A stretch of DNA of 64,000 nt from Euborellia annulipes (Eukaryota > Arthropoda > Insecta > Dermaptera > Anisolabididae): NCBI GenBank assembly GCA_023213315.1, contig JAKCPI010000513.1:30194-94193 (forward strand). Direction: 5' to 3'. Below the pieces are notes generated by a model. The model saw only the letters and a program-made list of their open reading frames with translations, was not told the DNA's origin and did no database searches. Below are positions 21,387 through 36,900 of this stretch, piece after piece. The position numbers and the translations under genes are program-made. The stretch's first letter is position 1; every line of letters begins with the position of its first letter.

Positions 21387-24300
21387 CTAGAAAATAAATA
21401 AAAGATATGAAGATATGAAATGTCTTTATGATTTGTGGTAGGTATAGGGTAGTGCCTTTTAAACTTTTTGAAGTCGCAGCCCCTTTGGAACTCAAGTCAA
21501 TATCCCACGGCCCCCCTATTTTTTTTTAAATTCAGATTGGTTAAAAAAACTATTTATAATTTTGAATTTCATATAAGCATACACTTACTTGTCAATGCAT
21601 GCATTTTCTAATGTTAACAGTAAAAGCACGATTATTATGTTTTGATTTTATTTTGTTTTGTATGCATCCACTACCATGGCAAAGTACATATGTGCACAAA
21701 TCAAATAACCTAATCTCCAATTTTTTTATTTTAAACAATTACAATATAGTGAGATAAAAAAAAGGTCAGGTTAGGTTAGTTTATTTTTTTACATCTGGTT
21801 TCGCCATTTTCGAAATTTTAATAATTATAATCCAAGTATTTAAACTTACTTAACAGTAATAATTTATTTGTTACATTTGGAACTCTTTGCGGCCCCCCTG
21901 CGGGTAATCCATGGTCCCCTTTAAGGCCGCGGCCCAATGGGCCGGTACTTTAAGAAGCACTGGTATAGGGAATAGGAGAAGTTAGATTAGGGACAGAAAA
22001 TCTAACTTTAAATTAGAAACGGACTCTTGTTTAAGAAAGAGCTATTTTTTGCTATTAATGTCTGGTATTGGTGATAACTTCCAACTCGACTTCATTGATT
22101 GGTTATAGTTAGTTGTAAACTCTTCGTAAAAAATTTTTTAATTTAAAATCACTTTTTTGGATAATGGGATAAAATAAAGTTTACTATTTGGCACATTTAT
22201 GAAGGGACAGTGAGTGTCAATATTAAAGCATCTCCATATATTTTCACATGTGATTATTTTATTGTTAAAAAAAAATCTTTAAAACGAAGAAAATTTCAAT
22301 AAAAATTTCTATTTTCTAAAAACAATTAAATAATCACATGGATAAACGTATGAGGGTATTTTAATATTGATTGACCTTCTATGGCAATAATTTCCTGATA
22401 ATAAATATAATTCTGCCAAAAAAAATTAGTAGACCTAATTGAATCGTTTATTTCAGAAACCACCTAAGCGACAAAATTTCAAATCATGTGTTTTTGGTGC
22501 TACTGTACAATTTAAAGGTAAATACATCTTTTAGGTTATCCCAATAGCATGTTTTTGATTTGGTAAAAAAATATTTGAAGGAGAGTAGACCTATACTAAA
22601 GCTGCAAAACAGTTTTCTTTAGTTTTCCGAAAGTTTAAAAAAGCGCACTTAGGTGGTTTCTGAAATAAACGATTCAATTGTATGTGATCTTTCAAAAAAA
22701 TATTAATTTAATAAATCAATGAAGTCCAGTGGCTGTTGGTTTAAGCAAAGGAAGATGATGAGCAGGAGCAGCCAAAATTAAAATGTCTCCTATTTTTTAC
22801 AATCCAGCGAGACGTTTCGGCAAAACTTTATTCTCCCATCATCATTCTTTTAAATTGTGTATATCCCAGATTTGTCAAATGGGCACAATACATAATTTAA
22901 AAGACTGATGATGGGAGAATAATGTTTTCCCGAAAGGAAAATAATCGCAGGCTTTTTATTTTTGGCTGCTCTTGCTCATCTTCCTTTATTTAATCTAATA
23001 AAAGTTTATTTAGAGCAAACAGGCGTGGAAGTTTAATTCCTATTGATTAAGTTATATAAATATTATTTATTCCATACTATCCGAGACTTCCCCTCTCCTC
23101 GCCACTTGTTATGCGAAACAGTGCTGGTTAAGTAAGTCAATTTTTTACAAATTGTTTTGGTCGTTATGCGTATTACTCGTTATGAGAGGTGCTCGCCAAG
23201 CGAGGTTCTAATGTATAACAATAGTTGGCGTTTTTTTAAATTATAGTCAATTTCGAAAAAGAACAAGTTTGACTATAATTTCATATTTCATATATATACT
23301 GTATATGCAAGTGGTTTTTCAAATTTTTTTATACATAAACATTTTTGTCTTTAGAAGATTCTTTTTTTTAAAATCTTTTCCAAATATCCGCCATTGATTG
23401 AAACAATTATATAAAGTTTTAACTATTACCGTCCATTTTGTTGGATTAATCCGTGGTTGTGATGGAGCTCCATTAGTTGCATTGTTTGTACTCGATCCTC
23501 CGGCTGGTGTTGTAGATTGATTACCATTTGCTGCATTGGCTTGGGCACTTCCACTTCCAGCTGCGGCAGAATCTGATGTAGAACTATCTTCCAAATCAAC
23601 AGCAGGAAGTTCGGCAGGAGAAAGTGATGATTCAGGACCACTATCATTAGTGTCTGTATTTGGGTCATCAACCCCAGGTCTATGATTTCCACCAGAATCT
23701 TCATTCTAAGAATAATAATTTAAATTAAAGGATGATATTTGAAAATAATATATTATTTTCAATATAATTTAATGAAAATTCCTTACCCATTCTTTATGTT
23801 TACTCCAGTCTTTTTCGGCTGCTCCATTGGTTATTGCAGTCTTATAAAGTACACGTGACTGTTGTTTAGAGTTTGCATTTATATTACCACTTGTAGTATT
23901 AAATTGTTTTGCACAAGTTACTGAGCAAAAACGTTTATTCTTTTTAAATTTATTGGATAGTTGTTTTCCACAATATTCGCATTTGACGTTATTTCCTTTG
24001 CCTTCGATAGCTTGTTTTTTCTCTAAAAAATTGGAAGAGGATATTTAGAAAATATAATTAATAATAATTGTTAACTTTTTGTTTTTTAATAAAAAAAAAA
24101 ATACTTACTTGGAGGTTCGTCATGGTCGAGATTTTCTTTATCGCTAATTCCATGTCCTTTTGGTGATAAATCATTGAGTAACGAAGAACGATTAACAGCA
24201 AAAGGTTCAGAAGCTAAAAAAAAGAATATTTAGAAAATACTGTATAATATAACTACAACACCGCAGGCTCAAAAATCCTAGCATGCTCTTCCTCCCAAAT

Positions 24301-27300
24301 TATACTTCTGATTTTGCCTAAATAAGGAAATTCTCATAATAATATTTTTAATGATAATTTTAAATACCTTCTTGAATCACGTAACCTTCAATTACATGAG
24401 TAAGTACTTGAGGCTTGACCATTGCTTTAGGTGGACCTTTATTAACGACTTCTTTCTGCTTCTCAGGTTGTTTCTCTTCATGTTTCATTTCCTCTTCTTT
24501 ATGAGTTATAGGGGACGGGGATTCTGTGGAAACAAATTCTCATTAAGATCTTTTTTTTCAATAAAAACTTTTTTAATATATATACTGCATATATATATAT
24601 ATTTTATATGAAAAAGATGAGGATTATTACTTTCTTCTTGAGTATCCATGGGTTCTGGTCGGGGAGAAGAATCTTCTATTGATTTTGAAGTCTAAAATTT
24701 AAAATAAAAAAAAAAAATTACTAAAATATTTAATAAGTTAAACTTAAAATAAAAAAAGCGAATAAGAGTGTCAACTGAAAGAGGCACCATTCCTCAGGGG
24801 AGAGGAGAGTGAATTAAATAAATATAGTTATGGAGAAAAATACACCAGCGGTTGCTTTCTACATTAAAATAATTTATTTTTCTAAATATTTTGGATTGCC
24901 TACTACCATCAAATTATGCACTGAAGGTGGATTGGATTGGGTAAGCAATCCGAAATATTAGCAAAATAAATTATTTTAATGTGGAAAGCAACCGCTGGTG
25001 TATTTTTCTTCATAACCTTAACGATCTGTCCCAACATATTTATCTTTTAATATATATTTATTTTTTTTGTTCTTTTTCTCTTTTATTGTTTTGAAAATTT
25101 AAAGTATATTATATTAATTTTGCCGGGAAGGAGGAGCTGGCAACGGAATAGAGCAACAGCCTCCAAGATCGATAGGATAAAGCAATGCACTGCGAAAATT
25201 AGGGTGGATGGCCTCGAAATACAAGCGTGTGGAACCTCCCTCGGTATATGGTTTTTAAATGTATATATATGAGCACTATAACCCCTAAATAGCCTGATCA
25301 GCCGAAAGGGAAAAAATAGAAAAAAAAATAGATGAAGATAGGGGAGAGCATGGTGAATAATATTATTGAGAAGGATGTTGATAAATAATAATAATTAACA
25401 GGCCTGATAATCATCTGATGAATTGGCTGATAATCATCTCAAAATTTTTTTTCAACATCCTCCCCAATAAGAAAAAAAAATATTATTTTTCTAATAAAAA
25501 AATCTAAAAAAAAAAAAATCAGACCATCACGGATTATGATAACCATTTGAGGATTCCCGCTAGAAATTTACTAGACGAAAATAGACGAAATTTTAAAATA
25601 AATAGCGAAAAGGACTTGATTTGAAAATAAAATAAACAATTTTTTACCGTGTCATCTTTGAGAGTTTGCGTCCCTGCTGCATGATGATGTGTTGTCGATC
25701 CAGTCATATTAGCTCCTGGGGTGGTGGCTGCTGTAGGTGTTGATGTTGGTGCTGGTACTGGTGGAACCATAGAAATAGTACCGTTCGGCATAATTTGACC
25801 GATGTTTTGGTGTTGTGTAGGTAGTGTCTGCATCATGGCTTGTTGTTGTATTTCGGTCATTGAGATGACAGGTGCCATAGGTCGAGATTGGTCGCCAGGA
25901 TTAACAGGCATCGATGCTCCAGCTTGTAGAATTTGTTGTCCAGGAGCCCCCTGTTGCTGTTGCATTGTCGCCATGCCTAGAGAGATAAATAAAATGAATT
26001 AAATTGGGAAACATGATGATGAGTCATTTAAATTTCGCTTCTCGCTGGGGAAAAAATATGATTAGCGGAATGAATTGAAAACAATCAATACATTAACACT
26101 AACATAAAAAATTTGCATTCAAATTTTGAATAATAAAAAAATAAAAAAAAATGTATTTAATAAAATGATCTCTACAGACGAACGGTAATGTTAGGTACAT
26201 GTTTGATTTATCTTCTCGCAATTCCATTTTGAAAAATAATTAGATCATTTTTTTCTCATCTGAAAACTATTTATTTTTAATAGAACGATGTTTGAGTGAT
26301 TCATAAAATATATGCTCGAAGTTTATATATACAATGGATCACATTATAATTATGAAAAAGTTATTATTTGTCAGCAAACTACTGCGCCACAAAAAGGGAA
26401 AAATAAAATTCACTTAAAATTCACTAGGTGGGATTCTGCAATGATTATATCATTAAAAAGGAATTAAACAGGAATAAGAATTTTTGATGATATAATTTCT
26501 TAGGGGACAGAATAATAAATATTCTCTTCAATTAGCTGCCTGAACTAACATATTGGACAGATCGATTTGGAATTTATGGTATGATGAAATAAAGGAATGA
26601 CGTTTCCAAAATCGATATAATTTTACTTCCAATGCTATATATGTGTCAGGCTACTAACTACTTTCTTAATGACCAGTTAGTGTAACAATTTGTGAACTTA
26701 GATTTTTGGCATCCTAACTAGAATTTTCAGAAATTTATATATTTTAGACTCCGTCCTAATTATTTTGCAAACAATGAAAGTGTGAAGAAAATAAATCAAA
26801 TAATTAGTGTAAATATTAATAAAAAATTTATTAAATAGTAACTTTTAAAAAATTACCGTTCTTCGACCTCCCAATGAAGGAGGTCTTTGTTTCAAAAAAT
26901 ATTTACCAATGATAGGCTTGCCTTGAACCGCTTGCATGGTGATCTGATGTTGTTTGATAATTGTTTGACCGGCTGCCTGAACTTGGACATGTTGCTGTGG
27001 CGGTGTTTGTGAAGTATTATGGATGGATGTTTTATCTGTAGACATTTGCACCTGAGAAACGACCATTCCTTGTACTTGTTGAGCCTGTGTAGGTTGCATA
27101 ACTGCCATGGTTTGTCCAGGGAGTCCTTGTTGCTGGGGCATTTGTTGTGGTGACATAAGCATCCTTAAAAAATTAAAAAGAAAAAATTAGCCTTCTTTTT
27201 TTATTGAGATACTCTTTCGAATCACTGCTTTTCATAATCATAATAAATATACAGTTTCATTTGTTTCTGTTTCATTTGACTCGTTGTTGAATAATTTAAA

Positions 27301-30300
27301 ATAATAATAAAAAATAAATAATTATATACTGAAATTTAACCAATATGCAATATGCAATTGTGGTTTAAAGAAATAGTAACTAAATAGTTTGGATTATTGT
27401 CAACTGAGGCGCCACAAATCAAGGAACCCTTTTAGTTATGAGCCGTTAAACACAATTCTAGATTTTTTGATTTTTCTATATTTTTGTGATTATTCATTAT
27501 TATATGGGTTAGTATTTTTGATCACAACACAACAGATTGTTCCGTTATATAAATGATTTTTTTTACCTTTATTCCCCCCCCCCCAAAAAAAAAAAAACTT
27601 CTCTGGATCCGCCCTTGACTCTTAAACAGTCTAGTTCAAATTAAATTAAAATGATTTAGATCTATATCACATATTTACCTAATTTGTTGAGGATGAGCTT
27701 GTGGACTTCCAGGTGGTAAATTTTGTGGTTTTGTCTGATTAGCAGCATCAGCTTTATGTTGATTTGCCGCTGCTGCCGCAGCTGCGGCTGCGGCGGCAAC
27801 TGCAGCATTATTTGGAGCTGGTGAAGTCCTTTGCATAGAAGGTTTTTGTCGAATTTTGGCCTAAAATAACAATTATTAATCATAGAATAATGTTTTAACA
27901 TATAAAATTTCGAAAATGTTAAATTCTTACCTGAGTTTTATGAAGTTGTTGTTGTTGCTGTTGTTGCGCATTGGCATTCCCTCCAGTTTGAGTAGAGACA
28001 CTACTTGCTGGTCGTATACCTTGCGGTGCCGATGGCAAAATATTTGACAACGCACGTTGACCGGAAACTCCACTGACTTTTGGTTGAATATTTGTGTTGA
28101 TCGTATCCAAACTTTGTCTGGGTTTCGAATTGCCCCCACCACCAGCATTTCCACCTCCACTTCCACCACCTGGCCCCGAATTTGGACCATTTGGTCCAGC
28201 TGAGGCAGTGACAGGACTATTAGTCCCAGCATTGGCTGCGGCTGCAGCGGCAGCTGCAGCTGCCGAAGCTGAAGCAGACATCTGCTGAACGGCTGGCAAA
28301 CTGGCTGGTTGGCCTAGATAGCAAATATCGTGAAAGGCTTAATAAATTGCAATAACTTCGTCCGTTTTAATTTATAGATTGATTCAGAATAAATTTTAAA
28401 TCAATGAAATTATACCCTCGATAAATTGTAACTATATTTATAACTATTTATACTAAATAATTATTTATTTTTTAAAAATATAAATATTAAAAAAATTATT
28501 TTAGACTATTTCACATTATAACTTATACTAGAAAAATTTAATTGGGTATAGGAGACTTTGCAGTCAAGGAATTAAATAAAAAACTTTTATTTAATTGTTA
28601 ACCGTCGACGTTTCGGTCGCAAATCACAACCTTCCTCAGGGCGATTAATTGTTAGAATACAAGATTAACAGTATTGTTGCAAATTATACAATATTTATTT
28701 AAGCTATATGCATTAAGAGGGACTTGCTCGCCTTAGGGCTTCTTACTACCAAGTTTCCTATACCCAATTCAAAATCTACAGACAAAATTTATATTTTTGA
28801 ATCTTTAAAGGCCGATAGCTTTACTTCTAATTAACTAGCTATCCCTTGGATAAGCTAGTTGACTATGACCTCGAGTCTTTTCACATCTAGTTAAGCTAAT
28901 CATATGATTAAATAATAACCCAGATGTAATTAGTTGGCTAAGATCCAAAGTTTTATATAAGCCCTAACATGGGAGTACCCAGCGAGGGGCAGGGGGCAGC
29001 TGCCCCCCCCCCTAGAAGCAAGAAAAAAAAATTAAATGTTTATAAAGTGATGAAATGAAACAAAATTAGGTAGGGCAATAGCGACGGATCGGACATCATT
29101 AGGACTCGAGGGTTTTTATGCCTTTAATTCGAAGGCTTTTCCCCTATATATATATATAATATATATGAAAAAGCTATGTCACAATCTGGACGGCCATGAT
29201 CTGCCCCCCCCTCCCCCCCCCCTGGACGACCATGATCTGCGCCCCTCTAGATTTGATCCTGGGTACGCCCTTGAGCCCTAACTAAGGAGGGAAATTAGGA
29301 ACACAAGCCTTCTATATTTATTTTTTTGGAAATTTTTAAATTTTTGTTAAAAAATTTAAATAATTAAAATCCTTAAAATTTTCTAAACAAAATTCATATC
29401 ATTTTACCAGCCGCCTGATATCTGCCGCCCGGGGCACATGCCACACTGCCCCTTCCCCCTAGATCCGGCCCTGATGTGAATAAACTCATTTTTTTTAACT
29501 CGAAGGTTAAGCTTGTTTTACTATATCGATGATTTGCTATCGGTTAGATAAGTTACCAAGTTGATTAGAACTGAAGCATCCGGCTCTAATTAAATCATTA
29601 AAAATTTACAACTACAAAAAAATGGTTAATCGTCTTTGGTCCTGTTTTTAAACTCTTTTCCGATTCATTTTTAGAGAGAGTCATTATTTATTTAAATTAA
29701 TTAGTAGTCGATATAATTTAAATAAATTTTTATCCCTGTGGACAGAAAGCAGTTTACTGACCCTTGGATGAGAAAACTCAGCTCCAAAGACCAGGGGTGT
29801 TTTTGTTTTGGTTCTAGTATAAAATAGGTCTCATTGTCTTTTTCTTTTAACTTTCATTGATTTTTAATTTCCCAAATAAAAACTGAATTCTAAATTTATT
29901 TAAGATAGTAGACTCACAATTGTGCGATTGTAGTTGAGGAGGCGGACTCTGGATGAACATTCCCGGGCTCTCCTGTTGCCCGCGAATAAAGATGCTATTT
30001 GGAGCAGTAAGAAGGGTTGTCGGGGCTTGTGATTGAATATTTCCCGGGGTAGTCCAGGCAATACCTTGGGAAAATTGCCATGGGGAGAATTGCATTGTCT
30101 GTGACGTCTGCTGGACAGCTCGGCCGCCAGGGCATGGGGTATACTATGGAAAAATAAATCAATTAAAATTAGATTTATAGAATATACATTTTTTTAAATA
30201 CACCTGAAAAATACATGTCTTTAAATTTCCCATAGAAATAAATACCCTTCTTTAAAAAAATTCTATTTAATTTTAATTCATGAAAAATCTATTTGCTTTA

Positions 30301-30744
30301 AAAAAAAACTAATTTACTTAAGCAATTTTATTATAACGGGATATATTAATTTCATTTTGAAAATAAAAGATTGATAAAGATTGCAACTTTTTTGGCAGTG
30401 ATGAAAGAGTTAATTTGCTCAATTAGAGCAGAGTCATTTAGACAGACTGGATTAAAGGGTGTGGCAGGGGTAGAGCGCCAAGCCTAGAGGGTAGGTTTCT
30501 CAATTAAATAAAAAAAAAAGGTATAATTATTTACGGGGGAAATTAAAGTGGGGGGACATTACCCTCGATATATACTGTACAGTCGGCGCCACAAGTGCTC
30601 GAAAGAGGAGCCTTGAGCTTAGGCAACCAAAATGCTTAGAAGTAGTAGCTTTTCCCCTTCAGGTGAATTAAAAAAAGATGATTTATTTATTTTAAAAATA
30701 TTGGTTTGGTTTACTAAGCTCAAGGCTCCTCATTCGAGCCCATC

Positions 30745-30775
<31 letters not shown>

Positions 30776-33700
30776 GGCCAAAAAACACTTGTGGCACTTA
30801 CTGTACCAGGATCCTACAGCCTTTTATACTAATTTAACAATGTTATTGCCATCCTACAGAAAACCTTATTAGCTTTTCTTTTCTTTTAGGTAAAAGTAAA
30901 ATTTGGTCTGATCTTTGACAAATTTTAATTTACTGATCTTATTTTGCTCTAGTTCGATTGACGAGGGTAAATATAAAAGTTAAGGAAAGGGAATTTTTTT
31001 AATTCGGGTTATCTTCAAATAGGCTATATCGTCTTTCATTTCTTAATCAAAAAAGTTACATCTTTACTTATATTTTGTGTAATTATACGCCCTAATCGAA
31101 AAATCCTTTGATCGATTGACAATTAGGTTATCTACCTTCCTGTTACTAAAAATGAACTACGTACTCGATGATATTATGACAAGTTAAAATAGAGTTTTTA
31201 TTAAGCTATTTTAAAATTCTCCAAATAAACAAGAGATTTTTCAAAAAGTTTAAAATTGATGTGTTTTTTTTTATATTAAGTTATACATTTGGTGATTTTT
31301 TAAGGTGACATTAGGAAAAAATCATTATGCGAAACATGGGAATAACAGTTTTTTTTTTTCATTATTTATAAAAATTGGTTAATATACTTGCCAATTTCAT
31401 TACAATAACGAAAATTTCTGAATTAAAAAAAAATCATATTCCATCCAAAAAAAAAAAAAAACAATAATGAAAATTGACAAAAAGATGAAAGAAATTTTTA
31501 ATTTTTAAAATTAAATTCTTGATTATTATCATTATTATTATGTATATAATAACTTATATTTTTCCAAAAGCAACATTGCCCAGCTGGATGTGTAAATTTA
31601 TATACAGATAAAACAGAGAGCGAGACAACCATAAAAGTTTAAGAAAAAAAAAGTTTATCAAGAAAAAAGAAAACATATTTGCCCATACAATAATTTAAAA
31701 TTTTCCCCTTACAACACGTATACGTATGCAACAAGTTATCCATGGGTTGCATAAAGATAGACAACCCAAGCTGAATAAATACGTTTTCGATTCGATTTTC
31801 CAGAGTAGACCACAACATGCGTAGCTGTTAATTTCTTGTGATAGTAGAAAATGAATCGAAAACGCTATTAGTGTGTTAGTAGGTGTTTTGGGTTGTCTAC
31901 TTTCCAATAACAACATAAACTAATTTCATACACTTTCCTCCACTTACTTAGGGAACAATGTTATATCAGGACCGTTTCCAGAAATTTTGTTTGTTTGGAT
32001 GAACTGAACCAGGGCCATAGCCAGAAAATTTTATCTAAGGAGATTCGGATGATCGGAGAAGTAATTCCCCCCCCCCTCCTTTCCCCAATTAACAAATTTT
32101 AAAGAATATTGTATAATTTATAAAAATATTTAAAATTTTAACAATATGTTTCTCAAAGAAAGGGAACAGTGGAAATTATTTTATTAAAATAGTGGAATGG
32201 TACTGTTCATGGATTCTTAAAGAAATTAAAAATTTTTTATAATAAAAAATATTTAATTTTTTTGCAATTACATTTTATAAATAATTTTTGACGTGACGTC
32301 TTACAAATCATGTGTCTATAGTGGCAGGTTAGGGGGGCATGGACGAAAAAGTTTATCGGCTTGAATAACACTCCTCTGTCTTAAGAGGTATAATTATGGG
32401 GAATATACGGTTAGAAAGAATGAGTTTTCACCATTTATTTTTTTCCTATCATTTTATTTTATTTTTTTCTTTTTCAGATTTATTGGCGATTGAAATTGTA
32501 ACAGTTTCGGTATAGAATACCATCATCAGGCCATATCAATTACAAAATATTTTACAAAAAATAATTTTCAACGATATATCAATGAATGTAAGCCTAATAG
32601 GCCTATAGTTTTCTGATCAATAAAAAAATTTCAAACATTAATTGAGATATCGATGAAAATTATTTTTTCTAAAATATTTTGTAATTTGTTGCAGGCCTGT
32701 AGATGGCATTCTAAGCCGAAACTGTTACAATTTCAATCGCCAATAAATCTGAAAATAAAAAATAAAATTCATTATTTTTTTTTATAAAAAAATATTTTTA
32801 ATTTATTCAAGAAACCATGAACCAGGAACGATTCCTCTATTTTAGTAAAATAAAAAAAACATGTAGGGCCATCAAAATCTCGACATCGAATTTTTGACAT
32901 GATCGAAATACTTTCTCTCAATATATTTCATATATAGGGTAAGAGAAAGTAAAAATGATTTTTTTTTTCTAAATATTTCTCTTTAAATATATTTTTTTTT
33001 TTGTGGGGGGGATTTCAGGGAATAGTTTTGGATCCCCCTTGGCTCAACCGAGCAATTACCTCAGGGCCCTGCCGATGAATAAATTTTCATCAAAAATGAG
33101 TTTAAAATTTAATTATTATAGAACAACTAGTTATATATTGCTACTTCATAACATTTTAGTTAGGATATTATTTACAAATCAGTTATTTTGCGTGTCACGA
33201 TACAATTCAAAAAAATAATCTTTAAAACTCTTGCATTCAATAATTAATTATTGCTATGCTCATGCATGATTAATTAGTTTTAAATAAATTTTGAATTTTT
33301 GTTTAAATAAAAATGTGAGTCCTTAGATCTTACGTTCAAATTTTTATTGTATAGGCAAAATAAAAAAAAAAAGATACTGAGGATTGCAAGCAAATTTTTT
33401 TGAGGGACTCACTTGGATTGGACTAATAAATTGTGCCTGATTAGGCCCAAGAACGGCGCCACTCGGTGCCTGGGTAGTAACCAATTGTTGTTGCTGGGAT
33501 ACCACGTATCCGCCCCCGGGGGCAGAAGAGGCAGAACCCCCGGCGGCAGCTGCCGCTGCAGCTGCAGCCGCCGCCGCCGCAGCCGCCTGCTGCTGCTGCT
33601 GTTGTTGCTGTTGTGGTCCCTGAAGTTGCGGGTGCTGTGAGTGCGACTTCGAGCCCTGTTCGTTTTTGGGGTTTCGGGGTTGTGTGTGGGGGTGGGCAGT

Positions 33701-33923
33701 ATATTGTTTATTTTTTAGGAAGGGAATAAAGATTTCGGGAAAGAAGAAATGCCATAGCCATAGTCCAAAAAAAAAATAAAATAAAATAACGAAAAGAAAC
33801 ACGCGGGGAGAAAATATGAAAATATTTATAGAAAGAGAGAGATAAAGAAAAGATGGAACGTGCCATAACACATGGAGAACGGAACGAAATTAGAAAAAAA
33901 AACACATCAAAACGAAAATTAGC

Positions 33924-33957
<34 letters not shown>

Positions 33958-36900
33958 TAACTAAAGCCTAAAAATGTTAGTGCCAAAAAATAAAATAAAC
34001 TTTCTGAAAATCTTTTGTATTATTAAAAAATCTCAATATCGAATTTTTGACATTAATCGAATACTTTCTCTCTATATATTTCATATATAGGGTAAGAGAA
34101 AGTAAAAAATAAAATAAAGATCTTTTAATTAAAAAATAAAATATAATTTCCTATTATAAATAATTTTTTTTTTAATATTTAGATCAAGAGAAAATAAATC
34201 AACCGATCCAGGAACATTAGAACTTCAAATGTTGAAGTTCCTTCTGACGGGACGGTAAAATCAATAGGATGTATGTAGGCACAGGCAACCAAGAAAAAAA
34301 TGTTCTGAATGCTTTCACCAATCAGCTGGAAACGTTCGTTACAATTATTATGTACCATGGACTGAAGAAGAGTCGTCATTGGGGGGGGGGAGCATTTGCC
34401 TCCCCCTCCAAGAGCTCTGATTTTTTAAAATTTTATATTATCCCCAGTGGCGTCATTTCGACTTTTTCTAGGGGAGGGGGCAAATTTTTTTCTTGGGGAG
34501 GCAAACATTTTTTTTCTTAAAATTTCCTTTCAATTAGGTACTCAAATTTGGCCAAAAGATATTTAAATTAATTAATTGTTTAATTTTGTACAGTTTGTAC
34601 TCGTAGATATATTTTGAAATATTTTATTTAGAATAATATAAAATTTTATAAAAATCAGAGCCCTGGGGCAGCTGAGGGGCATTTGCCCCCCCCCCCCCCC
34701 CCAAAATGACGCCGCTGACTGAAGATGGTACATAATGAATCGAAATGTTTCCAGCTGATTGATGAATGCATTCAGAGCATTTTTTTCTTAACTGCCTCTG
34801 TCTACATACCAGGGCCGGAACTACAAGATTTTTTAGGGGGGGGGGGCAAAATTTAGTTTGCCGCCCGCTCCTTGAAATTTTCTATACAAAATTCATAACA
34901 TTTTACCTTTTTTTAAATAAATCTTTCTTTAATTGCCGCCCCCTGATATCTGCCGCCCGGGGCACATGCACCCACTGCCCCCCCCCCCCCCCCTAGATCC
35001 GGCCCTGCTACATACATCCTTTAGTAAATACCTACAGTCACCTCGATAAAATCAATAATTATTTATAAAGATCTTATGTTCACTTAATGGACAAATTAAT
35101 ATATTTTCTTTTGTCTAAATTATACTATATCAGTAATGTGAATAAATAAAAAAAAGGCGTGACAAGCATTAATAAAAACCAAAATAAAAAAGCCTGGATC
35201 AAATGAAAGATAAACACATGCAAATAAAAATTAAAAATATGGAATGAAAGATGAAAGTTATATGAAAATGTTAACAGGCAAGGGTAATCAATGTTTAAGG
35301 AATTAATGTGCGGTAAGCGCGCGCCAGCGTGCAAAGGAACATATATCCTACCCGGGAATTGAATAAATATCTAATAAACCATCAAAAGGGATTCTCCAGT
35401 TTTGACCTATTCTTGTATTCGGATAATATGGTTTTGAAATAGATAAGAAATTATATATGCACGTGAAGGAAATTCATATAATTAATATTTATTAAACCAA
35501 AAAGTCGAAAAAAAAAATAGGTACCTTCGGCAGATTTGTACTCGGCATGCTCTACCACTAGACCGGTGCCGCAATCGGCTATTTGAATTCAAACAGATTG
35601 TTATTTTATTCATCTCTCATATTTTTTTTTCTCCTTGCATGCAAATCATTTATCTTTTTTTTTTAGCGAAACGAAAATTTTTTCCGTCCTACGAAGTTAA
35701 ATTTTTTTTCGCATTCCGGAAAATTTTTGCCGCTTACGTTAAAATCATTTAACCTTTTTTTAGCAAACCATTTTTTTCCGCCTCTTATTTATTTATTTTT
35801 TTTATCTAAATATCTCGCGGCACCCTTGGGTGCCGAGGCACACCGGTTGGGAACCAGTGACCTAGTGTTTTATTTGTAAATTTAATGTTAATTTACAAAA
35901 TGTTTCAACGAGAACTGAACCAAGGGTCAAAAGTTTAAATCTTATAGACAAATTGTTTGAATTCAATTAGCCGAGGTTGGTATTGTGGTTTAGTGGTAGA
36001 GCATGCCGAGTATAAATTTGGCAGATCCACGGTTCTACTCCCGGTGGTGCCTATCTTTTTCGGCTGTTTGATTTTCGAAATATGAATAAAATTATAAGTA
36101 TTTTAAAGGTTGGATTTTTTTTTTAATATTAACAAAATTAAATTTCACGATTGTTTTCATTAGTAATATAAGATATTTAATCGTGGTTAATTTTAATTAG
36201 TAATTAATAATAAAAATTAACAACAAACTTACCAGGGGCGCGGAACGAATTTGAATAGGGGGAGGCAAAAATTTTGTTTTAGAAAATTAAAATAATTTAA
36301 TGTGTTTAAATAAGTATAAAACGAAAACAAATCTACTATAAAACTTTAAAATTTTAAATAAAATCACAATTTTAATAAAATTAAAATTTTAAAAAATTTG
36401 GTAGTGATTTTATAAAATTTTTGGAAAAAATTTGGAAAAAAATGAATTTTTTACTCTTTTAATTTTTTTTAATTTAGAAGATTTGATTTTTCAAAAGTAA
36501 AAATATATCATTTTTAAAAATAAATGAAATAAAAAAGAAATTTTGCCCCCCTCTGCCCCCCCCCCTGTAGGATGAGGGGGGCAAGTACCCCCCCCCCCAG
36601 TTCCGGCGCCTATGAACTTTACAATGTTTCTGCCACTATTTCTGCAGCGGTCATCAGGGAATGTATTCACTTTGAAAAGCAAACACTAAACCATTCAATT
36701 TGTATTATTAAAAAAAAAAAAGCTGAAAATATCTTTTATTACTAATATCAGTCGCGTAATCAATATTTGACTTTGGGGAGGAGATATAATTATTTTTTTA
36801 ATTTGCCCTATCGACTTCTGGCCATTTTGGGATTTATTATACTGTACATAACATACATATTAAGTCATATATGACGATGTCTACTGGGGGACGTTCAACA

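Noticed and set aside
28094..33640. Plus-strand frames rich in Leu, Ala or Pro over ph exons 8 and 10
   Set aside because: Antisense shadows of the poly-Q and poly-A codons of ph.
33656..33871. Extending ph exon 8 upstream in the same open frame
   Set aside because: The upstream part is hydrophobic, F-rich intron sequence; the acceptor at 33656 gives the correct phase with exon 7.
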